From the NCBI GenBank assembly GCA_028280915.1, contig JANQKX010000292.1, positions 1-8,091 of the forward strand: a stretch of DNA of 8,091 nt, given 5' to 3'. The notes beneath the pieces were generated by a model, which saw only the letters and a program-made list of their open reading frames with translations, was not told the DNA's origin and made no database searches. Of the stretch, positions 1-6,140 are shown in pieces (position 1 is the first letter of the stretch; each line of letters begins with the position of its first letter). The DNA comes from Kiloniellaceae bacterium. Its GTDB lineage: Bacteria > Pseudomonadota > Alphaproteobacteria > Kiloniellales > Kiloniellaceae. Made by a program: the position numbers and the translations under genes.

Positions 1-990
1 AACCGGGCCATCGGCCTGCGCGCGGACATGGACGCCCTGCCCACCCAGGAAGCCAACGACTTCGCCCATCACTCGGTCAACGACGGCGTCTTCCACGGCT
101 GCGGTCATGATGGCCACACGGCCATGCTCTTGGGTGCCGCCCAGCAGTTGGCCGAGAGCGGAAACTTCGACGGCACCGTCTACTTCATCTTTCAGCCCAG
201 CGAAGAAGACGGCCGGGGCGCCTTGTCCATGATCGAGGACGGCCTCTTCGAGCGCTTTCCCATGGAGGCGGTATTCGGCATGCACAACATGCCGGGCCTG
301 CCCGCCGGCCACTTCGCCGTGCGCAAGGGCCCGATCATGACTTCCGAGGATGTTTTCGAAATCACCATTCGCGGCCGGGGCGGCCACGCTTCCATGCCCG
401 AACGCACGATTGATCCCATCGTCATCGGGGCCAAGGTGGTGCTGGCCCTGCAGACCATCGTATCCCGCACCGTCAGCCCCCGGGATTGGTGCGTTGTCTC
501 CATCACGGAAATGATCACCGACGGCGCCCGCAACGTGATCCCCTCCCAGGTCACCATCAAGGGGGACTGCCGCGCACTCTCCCCCCAGACCCAGCGCACC
601 ATCGAAGCCCGCATGCGCCAGATCGTCGAAGGGCTCTGCGCGGCCTACGGCGCCGAGGGCCAAGTCACCTATCAGGAGGACTTCGTGCCCACCATCAACA
701 GCCCGGCGGAAACGGACGCGGCCATTGACGCGGCCCGTTCGGTCGCCGCGTCGTTAGATCGCGATTTGGCCGTGGACCCGGATTGCCCCACTTGCGGCGC
801 CTCGGAGGATTTCGCCCGCATGCTGGCGCAAAAGCCCGGCTGCTATATTCTGATCGGCAACGGCGAGGAGGGTCACTGCGGCAAGTCCCTGCACAACCCC
901 CACTACGACCTGAACGACGATATCATGGCCGTGGGCTGCCGATACTGGGTCACCCTGGTGGAGCAACAGCTGGCCGCGCGGGAGGCATAA
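1..990 (+). CDS. M20D-family amidohydrolase / N-acyl-amino acid deacylase (5' end missing)
   Basis: Predicted cytoplasmic metal-dependent hydrolase that removes an acyl group from an N-acyl amino acid or related amide. The frame is open from base 1, which encodes NRAIGLRADMDALP, a signature normally 60-75 residues into the protein. The ATG at 28 is therefore the internal Met of that motif, not the start. Counting from base 1, HGCGHDGH (residues 32-39) supplies the family's Cys and His ligands and FQPSEED (64-70) the paired glutamates. FGMHN gives a further His, GRGGHASMPE marks the lid/dimerisation domain, and ASEDF and LHNPHYDLND are the usual C-terminal motifs. About 329 residues are visible of the roughly 390 typical. 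Its stop overlaps the ATG of the next gene (TAATG), so translation is probably coupled. Beside a creatinase/ectoine-hydrolase-like protein and an EutA-like isomerase, it could act like DoeB2 (N-acetyl-diaminobutyrate deacetylase). That substrate is inference; hippurate- or indole-acetyl-amino-acid-type substrates are equally possible. Family certain, substrate open. Confidence 0.93.
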   Translation, partial: NRAIGLRADMDALPTQEANDFAHHSVNDGVFHGCGHDGHTAMLLGAAQQLAESGNFDGTVYFIFQPSEEDGRGALSMIEDGLFERFPMEAVFGMHNMPGLPAGHFAVRKGPIMTSEDVFEITIRGRGGHASMPERTIDPIVIGAKVVLALQTIVSRTVSPRDWCVVSITEMITDGARNVIPSQVTIKGDCRALSPQTQRTIEARMRQIVEGLCAAYGAEGQVTYQEDFVPTINSPAETDAAIDAARSVAASLDRDLAVDPDCPTCGASEDFARMLAQKPGCYILIGNGEEGHCGKSLHNPHYDLNDDIMAVGCRYWVTLVEQQLAAREA

Positions 991-2138
991 TGTATCAAGA
1001 ACGCCAAGCGGCCCTGAGCCGCCGGCTGGCCGCGGAGGATATCGACGCCGCGCTGATCACCGATGACGACACGGTCTATTACCTGACCGGCTATTACGAC
1101 TACCTGCACATGGAGTTCGGCCGCCCCACCATCCTGGTGGTCAAGCGCGACGGCGCGACCCTGCTGATCACCCCCAGCATGGAAGCGGACATGGCCGAGG
1201 CCGCCGCCCAGGTGGACCGCATCGCCGTGTGGAACGACGGGCTCGGCCGGGAATGGCGCGAGGAGCTACCGGCGGCCCTGGCGGGCAGCGGGCGTTATGC
1301 CATCGAGACGGAACTCATGCCGCCCCGGGTGCGCGGCTATATCGACGGTCTGGTGGACCACAGCCGACTGACGGACATCACGTCGATCATCAGCGAACTG
1401 CGCATGATCAAATCAGAGGAAGAACTGCAACTGGCGCGCCATGCCGGCCAGGTGGCCATGGCCATGATGGCCGCCGGCCGGGGGGCCATCGGTGACGGGG
1501 TGCCGGAATACGAAGTGGCCTTGGCCACCTCCCAGGCCGGCACCCGCAAGGCGGCCGAGCTGCTCGCCCCCCACTATCAACACGCCTGCATGTCGCCACA
1601 CACCCATTTTCTGCAGATCATGGCCTCGGGCGACGAAATCACCAAGCCCCACCACCGGGCCTCGACCCGGGTGATGCAGCGGGGCGAGCCCGTGTTCCTA
1701 TGCTTTTGCGGCATGACCAACTTCCACCGCTTCAAGCTGGGGTTTGACCGAACGTTCTGGATTGGCGAGGTACCCAACGACCAACAGGCCAAGGTGTACG
1801 AAGTGGCCGTGGCCAGCCAGGCCGCCGCGCTCCAGGCCCTGCGCCCCGGGGTGACGGCGGAATCCGTGCACGCCGCCTATGCGGAGGTGATTCAAGAAGC
1901 GGGATTTGACTACCCCTTCCGCTGCGGCCGCGCCACCGGCTTCAGCTTCTTGGAAAAGCCCGAGCTGGTGTTCGGCGATCAAACCGTCCTGCAGCCGGGC
2001 ATGGTCCTGGCCGTGGACGGCTCGGTCAGCGTGGCCAAGACCTTTCGCGCCCAGGTGGGCGACAGTTTCATCGTCACAGAAGACGGCTACGAGCAAATCA
2101 CCCATCATCCCAAGGCCCTGGAAGACGTGGTCCTATAG
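990..2138 (+). CDS. M24-fold creatinase/ectoine-hydrolase-like protein with degraded metal site
   Basis: 382-residue 'pita-bread' protein: N-terminal creatinase_N-type domain (about 1-135; LITDDDTVYYLTGYYDY resembles the aminopeptidase P/creatinase strand) and C-terminal M24 domain (about 140-382, beginning RMIKSEEEL). The start is the ATG at 990, with GGAGG at 981-985, overlapping the previous stop by one base. The frame runs open upstream to 783, but that part is shadow sequence inside the M20 gene. Most of the five metal ligands of M24 peptidases are missing: the DxG position reads FCG, GFDRT (251-255) keeps one Asp, the usual GHG reads GRA (313-315), HE reads LE (321-322), and the two late glutamates align with Asp343 and Gly357. 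Creatinase and the ectoine hydrolases DoeA/EutD are also metal-independent M24 proteins, so hydrolysis of a small C-N substrate is plausible. However, the tract corresponding to the DoeA FEIAG motif reads LCFCG here, so orthology to DoeA is doubtful. Probably a non-peptidase hydrolase; substrate unknown. Confidence 0.88.
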   Translation: MYQERQAALSRRLAAEDIDAALITDDDTVYYLTGYYDYLHMEFGRPTILVVKRDGATLLITPSMEADMAEAAAQVDRIAVWNDGLGREWREELPAALAGSGRYAIETELMPPRVRGYIDGLVDHSRLTDITSIISELRMIKSEEELQLARHAGQVAMAMMAAGRGAIGDGVPEYEVALATSQAGTRKAAELLAPHYQHACMSPHTHFLQIMASGDEITKPHHRASTRVMQRGEPVFLCFCGMTNFHRFKLGFDRTFWIGEVPNDQQAKVYEVAVASQAAALQALRPGVTAESVHAAYAEVIQEAGFDYPFRCGRATGFSFLEKPELVFGDQTVLQPGMVLAVDGSVSVAKTFRAQVGDSFIVTEDGYEQITHHPKALEDVVL

Positions 2139-2153
2139 TTTCGGATCTGAAAG

Positions 2154-2158
2154 AAAGG
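2154..2158 (+). promoter_or_regulatory. Ribosome-binding site of the EutA-like gene
   Basis: AAAGG lies 7 nt before the ATG at 2166, in a 27-bp gap after the M24 gene. It supports 2166 over the internal ATG at 2259 (Met32). Starting at the later site would remove the first strand of the fold (LGFIL) and lacks a comparable site. Confidence 0.6.
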
Positions 2159-2165
2159 TAGTCGG

Positions 2166-2957
2166 ATGTTTCAACACGGCGAAACGGTTCAATCGAAGGC
2201 GTGGGAACCGGAATTGGGCCATGGCCGGCACCACCGGGCCCGCCTTGGCTTCATCCTTATGTCCACGGACTTGGCCGCCGAAGCGGACTTTTTCGCCATG
2301 GCGCCGGCAGGGGTCGCCGTGCACATCACCCGGCTGAAGACCGACGACTATACCACCAACGAGACCCTCGCCCGGCACATCGACCATATGGCCGACGCCG
2401 CGGCGCGCCTGCAGCCGGACACCAAGCCCCAGGTGATCAGCTACAGCTGCACCAGCGGCTCCATCGTCATCGGCGAGGAGCGCATCATGGCGGAAATCAA
2501 AAAAGGCGCCCCCTGGGCCAAGCCCATGTGCCTGGTCACCGGCGTGGTGGATGCCTTGCGGGAGCTTGGTGCGAAAAACATCGTGGTCGGCACCCCTTAT
2601 CTGGACGAGATCAACACGGCCGAGGCGGAGTTTCTGATCGCCAAGGGTTTTAACTTGCTGGACATCCAAGGCCTCAACCTGACCACCGGCATCGAATTCG
2701 GCTGCGTCACCCCCGCCTATTGGAAAAGCTTTGCCCAGGCCATCGACCGGCCCGACGCGGATGCGCTTTTTCTAAGTTGCGGCGGCATTCGCGCCTTGGA
2801 GGTGGTCGCTGAAATCGAGGATCTCATCGGCAAGCCGGTGATCACCAGCAATCAAGCCCAGTTTTGGAGCTGCCTGCGCCGTGCCGGCATCACCGACCAG
2901 TTGACCGGCTTCGGTAGGATCTTTTCCCTGCCCGGCGCTGCAATCTCGCCGGCGTAG
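2166..2957 (+). CDS. Asp/Glu racemase / maleate isomerase-family protein (EutA-like)
   Basis: 263 residues, the usual size for the arylmalonate decarboxylase / maleate cis-trans isomerase / EutA group of the Asp/Glu racemase superfamily. These cytoplasmic, cofactor-free enzymes use one or two cysteines for proton transfer or covalent catalysis. Both candidate cysteines are visible: Cys95 in SYSCTSGS and Cys205 in LSCGGIRA. Other family landmarks are GTPYLDEIN (142-150) and TSNQAQFWSCLRRAG (227-241). Decarboxylases of the group keep only the second cysteine, so having both favours an isomerase, epimerase or racemase. It follows the M24 gene by 27 bp in the same direction and ends 29 bp from the convergent DddP-like gene, making it the last gene of its operon. 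An EutA homologue beside M24 and M20 hydrolases recalls ectoine/hydroxyectoine utilisation clusters, where EutA's exact reaction is not settled to my knowledge. Family confident, reaction inferred. A maleate or hydantoin-type substrate is the main alternative. Confidence 0.85.
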   Translation: MFQHGETVQSKAWEPELGHGRHHRARLGFILMSTDLAAEADFFAMAPAGVAVHITRLKTDDYTTNETLARHIDHMADAAARLQPDTKPQVISYSCTSGSIVIGEERIMAEIKKGAPWAKPMCLVTGVVDALRELGAKNIVVGTPYLDEINTAEAEFLIAKGFNLLDIQGLNLTTGIEFGCVTPAYWKSFAQAIDRPDADALFLSCGGIRALEVVAEIEDLIGKPVITSNQAQFWSCLRRAGITDQLTGFGRIFSLPGAAISPA

Positions 2958-2986
2958 CGCGCCAGCGACGAACCTCCCGCTGTCGG

Positions 2987-4234
2987 CTAGACCTCCTCCC
3001 AGGGAAAGCTGTCCAGGCGTTCGGCGCCGGTTTCGGTGATCAGCACCTGGGTTTCCAGTTTGATACTCTCGCTGCCTTCCTCGGCGATCAGGCTTTCCAC
3101 GCAGAACACCATGCCGGCCTCGAAATGGCCGTCGTAGGCCTTTTCGAAATCCACGTGCAGCAGCACCGCCGGCCATTCGTCGGCCATGCCCACGCCATGG
3201 CCCGCCAGGGTATAGCGGTAGGGCCGGTGCTTTTCAGGGATGCGCCAGGATTTTTCGTTGAACTCGGCAAAGCTCAGGCCCGCCTTCAAGAGAGCCAGAT
3301 TGTGCTCGATCTGGCTTACCGCGGTTTCATAGAGGCCGCGCTGGCGATTGCTCATCTTGGTATGGCCGCAGGTCCAGGAACGGGAAAGATCGGCGCAGTA
3401 ACCATAGGGGCCGATCATATCCGTATCAAAGGCGATCATCTCCCCTTCCCGGCAGACAAAATCGCCGCATTCGCTGTACCAGGGATTGGTGCGCGGGCCG
3501 CAGGTGAGCAAGCGGGTTTCCATCCATTCACCGCCGGAACGGGCGTTTTCATAGTGCAGCTCGGCCCAGATCTCCTGCTCCGTCTTGCCCGGCAGGGAGG
3601 CCTCGTACATGCGGGCCATGGCCGCTTCGCAGACCCGGACGGTCCAGCGCATGAGGTCAATCTCCTCGGCGCTTTTGATGGCGCGGGCCCGTTCGGTCAG
3701 CTCCTGCCCTTCGACCACCGTGATGCCCGCTTCCTCCAAGGCCCAAAGCCCCATGGGCTCCAATTTATCGACGGCCAATCGGCCGTTGCCGCCGCCGTGG
3801 GCCCGGACCAGATCGGCGATTTCATCGGCCCAGATTTTCACCCGCTCCGGGGCCCGGTCACCAGCGCTCATGTAGATCCAGCCGGTGGCCTGACGCACCT
3901 CGTCGATCAAGGGCCGGCCATCGCAGAGATGATGGGCGCCCTTGAACTCAAACATAACCACCGGCCCCTCGGTCAAGACCAGCGCATAGCGCACCGCGTT
4001 GTGGGCGGTCCAGACCTGCATGTTGGTGACGTCCAAGGCATAGCGGATGTTCACCGGATCATAGAGCAGGATGCCGGCGCAATCGTGGGCGCGCAGTTTT
4101 TCCCGAAAACGACCCAAACGATAGTGGCGGGCGGCTTCAAGGGTCGCGGCCGGCAGGGGGCTGCGCAGCGGCCGATCCGAGCCTTCCGGGTTCAGGTATG
4201 CCTTCTTGCGCGGGTCCTTGAAGATCTCGGCCAT
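2987..4234 (-). CDS. dddP: DddP-like M24-fold lyase (DMSP lyase family)
   Basis: 415-residue protein matching the DddP family, M24-fold enzymes that cleave dimethylsulfoniopropionate (DMSP) to acrylate and dimethyl sulfide using a metal pair. The N-terminal domain carries DPVNIRYALDVTNMQVW and the family's GGEWMETR lies at 234-241. The whole DddP active site can be read: metal ligands Asp270, Asp272, Asp282 (FDTDMIG...CADLSRSW), His346, Glu380 and Glu394; catalytic-type Asp352 in HGVGMADEWP; and Tyr341 five residues before His346. Spacings match what I recall of characterised Roseobacter DddP (Asp295/297/307, Tyr366, His371, Asp377, Glu406, Glu421). The Asp after HGxGM distinguishes DddP from Xaa-Pro peptidases. 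It is about 30 residues shorter at the N-terminus than Roseovarius DddP. It starts 2 nt after the stop of the upstream dioxygenase gene with only a weak GGCGGG-type site, so translational coupling is likely. Similarity looks family-level rather than near-identical, so a related substrate rather than DMSP is possible. Confidence 0.85.
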   Translation of the reverse strand: MAEIFKDPRKKAYLNPEGSDRPLRSPLPAATLEAARHYRLGRFREKLRAHDCAGILLYDPVNIRYALDVTNMQVWTAHNAVRYALVLTEGPVVMFEFKGAHHLCDGRPLIDEVRQATGWIYMSAGDRAPERVKIWADEIADLVRAHGGGNGRLAVDKLEPMGLWALEEAGITVVEGQELTERARAIKSAEEIDLMRWTVRVCEAAMARMYEASLPGKTEQEIWAELHYENARSGGEWMETRLLTCGPRTNPWYSECGDFVCREGEMIAFDTDMIGPYGYCADLSRSWTCGHTKMSNRQRGLYETAVSQIEHNLALLKAGLSFAEFNEKSWRIPEKHRPYRYTLAGHGVGMADEWPAVLLHVDFEKAYDGHFEAGMVFCVESLIAEEGSESIKLETQVLITETGAERLDSFPWEEV

Positions 4235-4236
4235 GG

Positions 4237-5043
4237 TCAGCCCGCCGCCGCTTCGGTCCGGCCGTAAAACTGCAACTGATCGGCGGCGCCAAAGCGGACG
4301 CCCGGCTGCTCATAATAGGAAAAGACCGCGATGGTGCGGGGAATGTCGCCTTCCGGCGGCGTCACCCGGTGGGCGGTGTTCTTGCCCTTGAACACATTCA
4401 AGGTGCCGGCGGTCAAGGGCAGGGTGTGCACCTGGTCGTCCTGGCCGGCCAGCAAGCGGGCCACCCCGTCGTAGTTGGGGTCGTCATCGCTGCGCAGGTC
4501 CGGGCGATACTGAAAGGCCCCGCCTTTCTTGGGCGCCTGCAGCAGCAGGGTGGTGGTGAATTCCGAGCGGTCGAAATGCCAGTTCAGAGCCTGGCCATGG
4601 GTATAGGTCATGACGTTGACCCGGGCCAAGGGGTCGGCCATCACATGTAGCCGGGGCTTGCCCATGACACGGGCCAGAAACGCCGCCAAGGGCGGCCACT
4701 CATAGATCCGGCACACCAGGCTGTCCGCCATCTGATCGGCGCAGATCTTGCTGTTACAGGTTTCCGCCCGGCGCAGGGCCGGGTGGTCGGGATCAAGACC
4801 CGCCACGCCATCCAGGAAATAGATGTTGTGCCATTGGCTGTGATAGTGGGCCTCGGTTTCCAAGGTGGGCAGAATTTCCGCCAGGCAGGCCTCCAAGGCC
4901 GCCGGGCGCACCAAACCCGCCAGATTGAACAAGCCGCGCCGCTCCAGATCCTCTTGGCAGTGGGCGATCAGCTCCCGCCCTTGCGGCCCGTCCAGGTCGT
5001 CGATGGGAAAGCGGTCCAGGTCCAAAATCTCGGCCATTTCCAT
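4237..5043 (-). CDS. HalD/BesD (ArpA-like) family Fe(II)/2-oxoglutarate dioxygenase
   Basis: 268-residue non-haem iron oxygenase. The iron-binding motif is His156-x-Asp158 in NWHFDRSEFTTTLLLQ, with distal His225 in NTAHRVTPPEGD and Arg236 (IPRTIAVFSY) placed to bind 2-oxoglutarate. The NWHFDxxxFTTTLLLQ block and overall length resemble the HalD/BesD amino acid halogenase family and its hydroxylase relatives (often annotated ArpA). In halogenases the motif Asp is Gly/Ala to leave room for chloride. Here the Asp is present, so hydroxylation or another oxidation of a small amino acid or betaine is expected. The start is the ATG at 5043, with AGGA 9 nt upstream; an in-frame ATG at 5037 is possible. 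It is first in an operon with the DddP-like gene 2 nt downstream and is divergent from the LysR gene, so it is probably the regulated target. Family confident; substrate unknown. Confidence 0.87.
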   Translation of the reverse strand: MEMAEILDLDRFPIDDLDGPQGRELIAHCQEDLERRGLFNLAGLVRPAALEACLAEILPTLETEAHYHSQWHNIYFLDGVAGLDPDHPALRRAETCNSKICADQMADSLVCRIYEWPPLAAFLARVMGKPRLHVMADPLARVNVMTYTHGQALNWHFDRSEFTTTLLLQAPKKGGAFQYRPDLRSDDDPNYDGVARLLAGQDDQVHTLPLTAGTLNVFKGKNTAHRVTPPEGDIPRTIAVFSYYEQPGVRFGAADQLQFYGRTEAAAG

Positions 5044-5065
5044 GGCGGTCCATCCTTTTTAAATC

Positions 5066-5104
5066 GTTGCAGACCCGAGTATCGCAATAGATTCTCTTTG
5101 CAAC
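5066..5104. promoter_or_regulatory. Putative LysR operator: clustered TTGC/GCAA half-sites
   Basis: This AT-richer stretch lies in the 111-bp gap between the divergent dioxygenase and LysR genes. GTTGCA (5066-5071) and TGCAAC (5099-5104) form a perfect 6-bp inverted repeat. A third half-site, GCAA (5084-5087), forms TTGC-N13-GCAA with the first, and TTGCAA (5098-5103) is itself palindromic. Evenly placed half-sites between a LysR gene and its divergent neighbour are typical of recognition plus activation sites. Short motifs can occur by chance, so the assignment is tentative. Confidence 0.35.
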
Positions 5105-5114
5105 AATGGATCAA
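5086..5114 (-). promoter_or_regulatory. Candidate sigma70-type promoter for the dioxygenase-dddP operon
   Basis: On the minus strand, TTGATC (5109-5114) and TCTATT (5086-5091) are separated by 17 bp and match the -35 and -10 consensus at 4 of 6 positions each. They sit 43-71 bp before the ATG and overlap the TTGC/GCAA half-sites, fitting a LysR-controlled promoter of modest intrinsic strength. Confidence 0.3.
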
Positions 5115-5125
5115 ATTCTTATGCT
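5098..5125 (+). promoter_or_regulatory. Candidate promoter for the LysR gene
   Basis: TTGCAA (5098-5103) and TATGCT (5120-5125), 16 bp apart, each match the sigma70 consensus at 4 of 6 positions. The site would overlap the opposing promoter and putative operator, so negative autoregulation is possible. AAGGAA (5145-5150), 4 nt before the ATG, is the ribosome-binding site. Confidence 0.28.
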
Positions 5126-5154
5126 GACTAAGATTTTCTAACTCAAGGAAACCC

Positions 5155-6078
5155 ATGCGCCGTAACCTGCCCCCGCTCAACGCCCTCAAGGCCTTCGAGG
5201 CCGCGGCCCGTTGCGGCAGTTATGTCACCGCGGCCCAGGAATTGGGGGTCTCGCCGGCGGCGGTCAGCCAGCAGGTGCGCAATCTGGAAGCCTTTTTTGG
5301 CAAGAAGCTCTTTGTGCGCCACAACAACCGGATCATGGTCACCGACGCGGCGGTGGCGATCTTCCCGGACACGGCCGATGCCCTGCGCCAGATCGAGGGT
5401 ATGACCAACCGGCTGCAGGGGCGCTTGGCCCGGCCCCGCCTGGTGGTGAGCGCCCTGCCTCCCCTGGCCGAGACCTGGCTGCCCGCCCAGGTGGGCCGCT
5501 TGGCCGGGCCGGACAATTCCATTCCCATGGAGTTCCGCATCGAGGAAGACCCGGTGGACTTTGCCCGCCACAACATCGATCTGCGGCTCTGCTACGGCAA
5601 CACCCTCTATCCCGAGCTGGCCACCCACAACCTGGCCCTGGACCGGGTCACGCCCCTCTGCGCCCCGGGGTTTCTCGACCGGCTCGGCACGCGCCCCCAA
5701 CAGCCGGAAGGCCTGGCGGACGACGACCTGATCCACACGGATTGGGGGCCCAGCTTTGCCTCCCACCCCACCTGGCGCGATTGGTTCCGCGCCCACGGCT
5801 GGGGGCGGGAACGGGATCCGGACCCGGCCAAGGGGCACCGGGTGCCCCAATCCAGCTTTGCCCTGCGCCTGGCCGAGCAGGGATTGGGGATCTGCCTGGG
5901 TCAGAAGCTGCTGGCCCAGGACGCTCTGCGGGACGGCCGCCTGATCGCGCCCTTTCAGACCAGCCTGCCCCTGGGTCAACCCTATTGCGCCGTGCATCCC
6001 CACGCCAAGGGCTACAAGGCGGACTTACGGCACCTCTTAGCGGGCATTCAAGAGGGCTTGCGGCAGGCGCCGCCGTGA
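5155..6078 (+). CDS. LysR-type transcriptional regulator (GcvA-like)
   Basis: 307-residue regulator of standard LysR length. The N-terminal winged helix-turn-helix spans about residues 8-65: PPLNALKAFEAAARCGSYVTAAQELGVSPAAVSQQVRNLE is broken here as LNALKAFEAAARCGSYVTAA followed by QELGVSPAAVSQQVRNLE, the GcvA-type version. A linker helix (about 67-92) leads to a periplasmic-binding-protein-like effector domain. The ATG at 5155 has AAGGAA 4 nt upstream. It is transcribed away from the dioxygenase-dddP operon across a 111-bp gap, the classic arrangement for a LysR protein controlling its neighbour. The inducer is probably a substrate or intermediate of that pathway (inference). It may also affect the downstream TyrA-like gene, 62 bp away on the same strand. 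GcvA-like LysR proteins control many amino acid and solute pathways, so the name does not imply glycine cleavage here. Confidence 0.95.
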   Translation: MRRNLPPLNALKAFEAAARCGSYVTAAQELGVSPAAVSQQVRNLEAFFGKKLFVRHNNRIMVTDAAVAIFPDTADALRQIEGMTNRLQGRLARPRLVVSALPPLAETWLPAQVGRLAGPDNSIPMEFRIEEDPVDFARHNIDLRLCYGNTLYPELATHNLALDRVTPLCAPGFLDRLGTRPQQPEGLADDDLIHTDWGPSFASHPTWRDWFRAHGWGRERDPDPAKGHRVPQSSFALRLAEQGLGICLGQKLLAQDALRDGRLIAPFQTSLPLGQPYCAVHPHAKGYKADLRHLLAGIQEGLRQAPP

Positions 6079-6094
6079 CGTAAGAGGCCCCCGA

Positions 6095-6128
6095 AAAGCG
6101 AGTATAGGTAAAGCGAGTATAGATAAAG
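6095..6128 (+). repeat. 15-bp tandem repeat upstream of the TyrA-like gene
   Basis: AAAGCGAGTATAGGT (6095-6109) is followed directly by AAAGCGAGTATAGAT (6110-6124), differing at one of 15 bases, and by the first four bases of a third unit (AAAG, 6125-6128). The array fills much of the 62-bp gap between the LysR and dehydrogenase genes and runs into the ribosome-binding site (AAAGG, 6129-6133). Each unit contains TATAG, which could act as a -10-like element. It may instead be a slippage duplication or a regulator site. Confidence 0.8.
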
Positions 6129-6140
6129 AAAGGCTCGACC

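Noticed and set aside
783..989. N-terminal extension of the M24 gene upstream of 990
   Set aside because: The frame is open but encodes arginine/glycine-rich sequence inside the M20 gene. The ATG at 990 has GGAGG and starts the conserved domain.
990..2138. Calling the M24 gene a true ectoine hydrolase (doeA/eutD)
   Set aside because: The fold and metal loss fit, but the DoeA FEIAG-region glutamate and the SYPPDWGE-like segment I associate with DoeA are not seen.
2958..2986. Rho-independent terminator between the convergent EutA-like and DddP-like genes
   Set aside because: Only a 5-bp stem (CAGCG 2963-2967 with CGCTG 2978-2982) and no T-tract. Too weak to call.
3125..3900. Frameshift or pseudogene in the DddP-like gene
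   Set aside because: The frame is continuous, with all motifs in order and at the expected spacing.
3125..4267. 380-codon plus-strand open frame opposite the DddP-like gene
   Set aside because: The translation shows no recognisable domain and lies wholly antisense to a gene with complete active-site motifs. It reflects high GC at third codon positions.
4237..5043. Amino acid halogenase function
   Set aside because: The iron motif is HFD rather than HxG/HxA, so the chloride site is blocked.
5143..6083. Long open frames overlapping the LysR gene (minus strand 5143-6003, plus strand 5211-6083)
   Set aside because: Both are low-complexity Gly/Pro/Arg/Ala-rich translations with no family signature, while the LysR frame has a clear helix-turn-helix and ribosome-binding site.
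6079..6140. Separate sigma70 promoter for the TyrA-like gene
   Set aside because: TATAG elements occur in the repeat, but no -35-like hexamer lies at 15-19 bp spacing. Read-through from the LysR gene is as likely.
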